This document shows positions 6,164 through 8,658 of a stretch of 8,658 nucleotides of DNA, piece by piece (the first letter of the stretch is position 1; every line of letters starts with the position of its first letter). This stretch comes from Christensenellaceae bacterium (lineage in GTDB: Bacteria > Bacillota > Clostridia > Christensenellales > Borkfalkiaceae). The stretch is taken from contig JAEDMA010000056.1 in assembly GCA_016295005.1 (NCBI GenBank), forward strand, positions 1 to 8,658, given 5' to 3'. The translations under genes were made by a program, and so were the position numbers. The notes beneath the pieces are model-generated. The model did not search any database and was not told where the DNA came from. It was given only the letters and a program-made list of their open reading frames with translations.

Positions 6164-6955
6164 TTATTTACACTGCGGCAAAGACGCGGTAGTAATTTCC
6201 GCCCACGAATATTGCGACATATACTCGCCGCGATAAGAATTCACCGCATACGGAATATGACGAAGAAAATCGTAATAATCGCAATCGACCGCTTCGCGAT
6301 TGACGGCTATACGGTTGCGGCTTTTTACGATTACGTTTTCCGCTCCCACGCTTAAAAAGACGTGTCTTAACTCCGCGATAAGATTTCTTAAATTACTTTG
6401 ACGGGAATTTGTATCCGCACCGTCCTCCCACATAATCGTCATCAATTCGCCCATGGTAACGGACACACCCATTCTGTCCACCAGATACGCAAGAAGTTCT
6501 TTTGCTTTCGTCCGTCCGAATATCAGCGGTTTATCGTCCGCATATGCTTCGAAATTTCCGAAACATTGAAACCGAATTTTTTTCTCTCGTTTCGGTTTTA
6601 CGGGATAACGTAAATGTTCCGTCGCCGTTTTTACCGCTTCGGGCGTTGCCGGCTTCAAAATATAATCGCTCGCATACAAACGAAATGCGTCAAGCGTATA
6701 TTCGGAATATCCCGTTACGAAAACGATATTGATATCGCCCTTTATATCTTTCAGTCTTTTTGCAAGTTCCAATCCGGTCATTCCTCGCATTTTTATATCG
6801 AGAAACGCTATTTCCGCGCCGTTTTCCAAAACGAATTCCAATGCTTTTTCAGGCTTTGAAAAGCCGTACGCTTTTGCCTCCGGAAGAGATTTTTCTATGG
6901 AGTCTACAAGCGTATCGAGCGCAAGGCGCTCATCGTCTACCGCTATAACGTTCAT
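6164..6955 (-). CDS. Response regulator with receiver and SARP/OmpR-type winged-helix output
   Basis: The 263-residue protein starts with a complete receiver domain (1-118): acidic pair Asp7/Asp8, phosphoacceptor Asp53 in FLDIKMRGMTGLEL, Thr81 and Lys101 in ILKPATPEA. After a basic linker, residues about 127-232 form a winged-helix domain of the Trans_reg_C/SARP kind (IRFQCFGNFEAY, then GRTKAKELLAYLVD and QSNLRNLIAELRHVF). A short tail (RGEYMSQYSWAE) resembles the start of the BTAD region found in SARPs, but the rest of BTAD is absent. LytS-like kinases usually pair with LytTR regulators, so this output domain is a variant. The ATG lies inside the end of the kinase gene, with CGGAG/AAAGGAG just upstream. 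It is the likely activator at the two 11-base repeat promoters (6033..6067 and 8499..8533). Confidence 0.9.
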   Translation of the reverse strand: MNVIAVDDERLALDTLVDSIEKSLPEAKAYGFSKPEKALEFVLENGAEIAFLDIKMRGMTGLELAKRLKDIKGDINIVFVTGYSEYTLDAFRLYASDYILKPATPEAVKTATEHLRYPVKPKREKKIRFQCFGNFEAYADDKPLIFGRTKAKELLAYLVDRMGVSVTMGELMTIMWEDGADTNSRQSNLRNLIAELRHVFLSVGAENVIVKSRNRIAVNREAVDCDYYDFLRHIPYAVNSYRGEYMSQYSWAEITTASLPQCK

Positions 6956-8264
6956 TCTCCGTTTCTCCTTTGGGTATTTTAATAATTGCCGTCGTACCTT
7001 TTCCTATATCGCTCGTAATATCAAGCGTGCCGCCGCACATGATTTCCAGCCTGCTTCTCACGTTTGAAATGCCCACGTGGGTTCTTCCGTCCGATTGAAC
7101 GGAATCGGGGTTAAATCCTACGCCGTTGTCGCTAACGCGAATTTCGTAACAATCGGGGGTTTCTGCCGTACAAATCGTAACCACTCCGCCGTCGGGCAAA
7201 TCGCTGACGCCGTGGTTGACGGCATTTTCCGCAAGCGGCTGAACGGTTAGCGGCGGAATAAAAAACCCGGCGACTTCGATATTGTATTCGACTTTCAAAT
7301 AATCGCCGTACCTTATCTTTTCAAGCGCAAGATACGCCTGCAAATGTTTCAGCTCCTCCGCAAACGAAATCATTTCCGTTTGTTTAATGGAGTCGAGATT
7401 TCCGCGCAAATACTTTGAAAAATTGCTTACCGCTTCTTTCGCCGCTTCGGGTTTCACGTCGCATAAGCGATAGATGGACGTTAAGGCGTTATACAAAAAA
7501 TGCGGCTGTATCTGTGAAAGAACGAGAGCGTTGTTGCTCTCCGACAAAGCAAGTTCTTTTTTGATAAGTTCCTTTTCGATATTAGCCGACCGCTCCGCCT
7601 GTTCTACGCGAATCAGCATGTAAACAAGAACGAGCGATACGGTAACGGCAAAATAAACAGGCGTTACCGCCCAATAAAACTGAAGCGGTATGCTAAGCAC
7701 GGGTATCGCCCCGAAAAGCACCATAGTCCACGTTTTGCGCCAGCCTAAAACACCGTGATGTTTAAGCGCGAGAATCATGGTCATTGCGGGGAGAATAACG
7801 CTGATTGCCTGACTGAGAAGAAACATCGGACCGGTCTTATCTAAACCTGTTTCGTCGTAATAGATATACATTCCGTTAAATATGTTTATAAAATACAGCA
7901 ATAACGCCACGCCGCAAAAGGCTGTTATGACGTGCGCATAGTTATACGATATTTTTTTTATCTCCGAAATATGTTCCGTCAGACAGTAAGCATACAGCGA
8001 GATAATCGCGCAGAAAAACGCGTCAGAAAAAAACGAAAGGATTTTAATCGGTATAACTCTTTCGGGCGACGGATTTGCAAGAAGCACCCATATCGGCGCG
8101 TCGGAAAGAAGCATTGCAGTATTAACCACCAGACACCACGCAAACAAACTGCTGTTTTTCGCGCTCTTCCTCTCCAATAAATACCCGAAAAGAATCATCG
8201 CCGTCATAATAGCCGCACACAATTCCACAGCGGCACTCGTATAGTTATATTCGTTCATATTCAT
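6930..8264 (-). CDS. LytS-type sensor histidine kinase with seven-helix membrane domain
   Basis: The 444-residue protein has about seven membrane helices (roughly 10-30, 41-62, 73-95, 109-129, 146-167, 178-198, 202-219), then a coiled segment (222-248) and a His_kinase domain of the LytS/YesM type (PF06580). QIQPHFLYNALTS (251-263) places the phosphorylated histidine at His255. The HATPase_c part has the N-box PLAENAVNHG (343-352) and DNGVGF (379-384). There is no large extracellular domain, so the ligand is probably sensed within or near the membrane. It overlaps the regulator gene by 26 bases, a tight pair. The start has only a weak ribosome site (AAGAG, nine bases upstream); a second ATG two codons later is an alternative. 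Confidence 0.9.
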   Translation of the reverse strand: MNMNEYNYTSAAVELCAAIMTAMILFGYLLERKSAKNSSLFAWCLVVNTAMLLSDAPIWVLLANPSPERVIPIKILSFFSDAFFCAIISLYAYCLTEHISEIKKISYNYAHVITAFCGVALLLYFINIFNGMYIYYDETGLDKTGPMFLLSQAISVILPAMTMILALKHHGVLGWRKTWTMVLFGAIPVLSIPLQFYWAVTPVYFAVTVSLVLVYMLIRVEQAERSANIEKELIKKELALSESNNALVLSQIQPHFLYNALTSIYRLCDVKPEAAKEAVSNFSKYLRGNLDSIKQTEMISFAEELKHLQAYLALEKIRYGDYLKVEYNIEVAGFFIPPLTVQPLAENAVNHGVSDLPDGGVVTICTAETPDCYEIRVSDNGVGFNPDSVQSDGRTHVGISNVRSRLEIMCGGTLDITSDIGKGTTAIIKIPKGETENERYSGRR

Positions 8265-8315
8265 TTCTTAACACTCTTTCAAAACGGATTTCCGCAAAAA
8301 CAATTATTTTTTTAT

Positions 8316-8344
8316 ATTTTAGCACATTTCTCCAATTTTTTCAA
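8316..8344 (-). promoter_or_regulatory. Sigma-A-like promoter of the two-component operon
   Basis: TTGAAA (8344-8339), 17 bases, then TAAAAT (8321-8316) on the minus strand is a good vegetative promoter with optimal spacing. Transcription would start near 8309, about 45 bases before the kinase ATG. It has no GTTGC repeats and would give basal expression independent of the SARP-type element further upstream. Confidence 0.55.
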
Positions 8345-8498
8345 CTAACGCGACTTTCGTCCGGCTAAAATCCAATGTTATAATTCCGCTTTTATTTCCC
8401 ATATTCCGTTGGCATTTCTCTCACTCGTCAGCGACTTCGTAAACACTCCTATGATTTTTTTGCCATTTTCTTCTTACCGAACGATATAAGCATTTTAT

Positions 8499-8533
8499 AT
8501 TATAAAATACATACTGCAACAAAAGAGCAACAA
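8499..8533 (-). promoter_or_regulatory. Second predicted SARP-type promoter, upstream of the two-component operon
   Basis: The minus strand reads TTGTTGCTCTTTTGTTGCA (8533-8515), which differs from the element before the alarmone operon at two of 19 positions. The repeat is part of a perfect 11-base tandem duplication (8516-8526 and 8527-8537). Nine bases after GTTGCAG (8520-8514) comes a perfect TATAAT (8504-8499). The usual -35 position holds CTCTTT, not TTGACA. The promoter faces the kinase gene 235 bases downstream and would provide autoregulation, unless it makes a separate short RNA. Function is inferred from the match in sequence and geometry with the other copy. Confidence 0.68.
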
Positions 8534-8658
8534 AAGAAATATGAAAAATAAAAAGGATTGGGTCACCCGAACGATTATCCGACTTTAAGTTGTCATTAGT
8601 GAAAAACAGAATCACGAACGTCATCGTCACGGACATCTTCGTTCTGATTATATAGATA

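Larger units (their letters stand above)
8265..8658. other. Intergenic regulatory region upstream of the two-component operon
   Basis: This 394-base AT-rich stretch holds two minus-strand promoter candidates (8316..8344 and 8499..8533), which are listed separately. Between them and the kinase gene lies a leader of up to about 230 bases in which I see no convincing gene or known riboswitch. The right end (8534-8658) shows no supported feature. A frame open from the edge to a TAA at 8596 could be the tail of an upstream gene, but 20 residues are too few to judge. Confidence 0.6.

Noticed and set aside
8449..8493. A 14-codon frame (MLISFGKKKMAKKS) just after the upstream promoter
   Set aside because: Its ATG coincides with the expected transcription start and has no ribosome site; such short frames arise often by chance.
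8545..8590. GGGTGACCC and a T-rich run as a terminator
   Set aside because: The stem is only three base pairs with two bases between, and extending it needs large internal loops.
8421..8636. A 71-codon minus-strand frame with a hydrophobic middle
   Set aside because: It has a weak ribosome site, runs straight through the repeat and -10 of the predicted promoter, and has no recognisable motif. More likely intergenic.
8596..8658. Open frame from the edge to a TAA, ending NEDVRDDDVRDSVFH, possibly the tail of an upstream gene
   Set aside because: Only 20 residues, another frame is also open there, and no clear terminator follows.

Overview
The window looks like chromosomal DNA of a Gram-positive, low-to-moderate GC bacterium, most likely a Clostridia-type Bacillota. 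The grounds are strong AGGAGG-type ribosome sites, sigma-A-like promoters, a LytS-like sensor kinase, SpoIIE/SpoIIAA-type partner-switching proteins and a YugP-like membrane protein. I cannot name the genus. Every gene I support lies on the minus strand, so transcription runs from high to low coordinates.

Right part (8658 to 6095): an upstream intergenic region with two candidate promoters precedes a two-gene two-component system. This is a seven-helix LytS-type histidine kinase (6930..8264) and, overlapping it by 26 bases, a response regulator whose output domain is a SARP/OmpR-type winged helix (6164..6955). A strong intrinsic terminator (6095..6137) closes this unit.

Middle and left-centre (6067 to 1009): a second unit starts at a promoter with a 22-base leader. 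It encodes a small alarmone synthetase (4937..6004) and a separate HD alarmone hydrolase (4410..4940) joined by an ATGA overlap. A STAS anti-sigma-antagonist-like protein (4097..4390), a degenerate receiver domain (3679..4053) and a large membrane protein (1171..3654) follow. The membrane protein fuses a LytS-type membrane domain, a Cache-like sensor, HAMP, a SpoIIE/PP2C phosphatase and an RsbW-like kinase domain. A 37-residue lipoprotein (1009..1122), too short to be called by most gene finders, comes last. Spacings are short throughout, which suggests one operon.

Left edge (949 to 1): a YugP-like membrane protein in which the HExxH zinc site is missing, and the first 15 codons of another gene. 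Codon use here differs from the rest, so this may be a separate block.

The main discovery is a shared promoter element. Upstream of both the two-component system and the alarmone operon there is the same 19-base motif, TTGTTGCWCTTTYGTTGCA (minus strand). It is a direct repeat with an 11-base period, and it ends exactly 10 bases before a TAYAAT -10 box. Neither promoter has a good -35. This is the geometry known for SARP-activated promoters, and a SARP-type response regulator is encoded between the two sites. My inference is that the kinase/regulator pair activates itself and the adjacent operon, tying an extracellular or envelope signal to alarmone turnover and to a partner-switching module for which no sigma factor is visible here.
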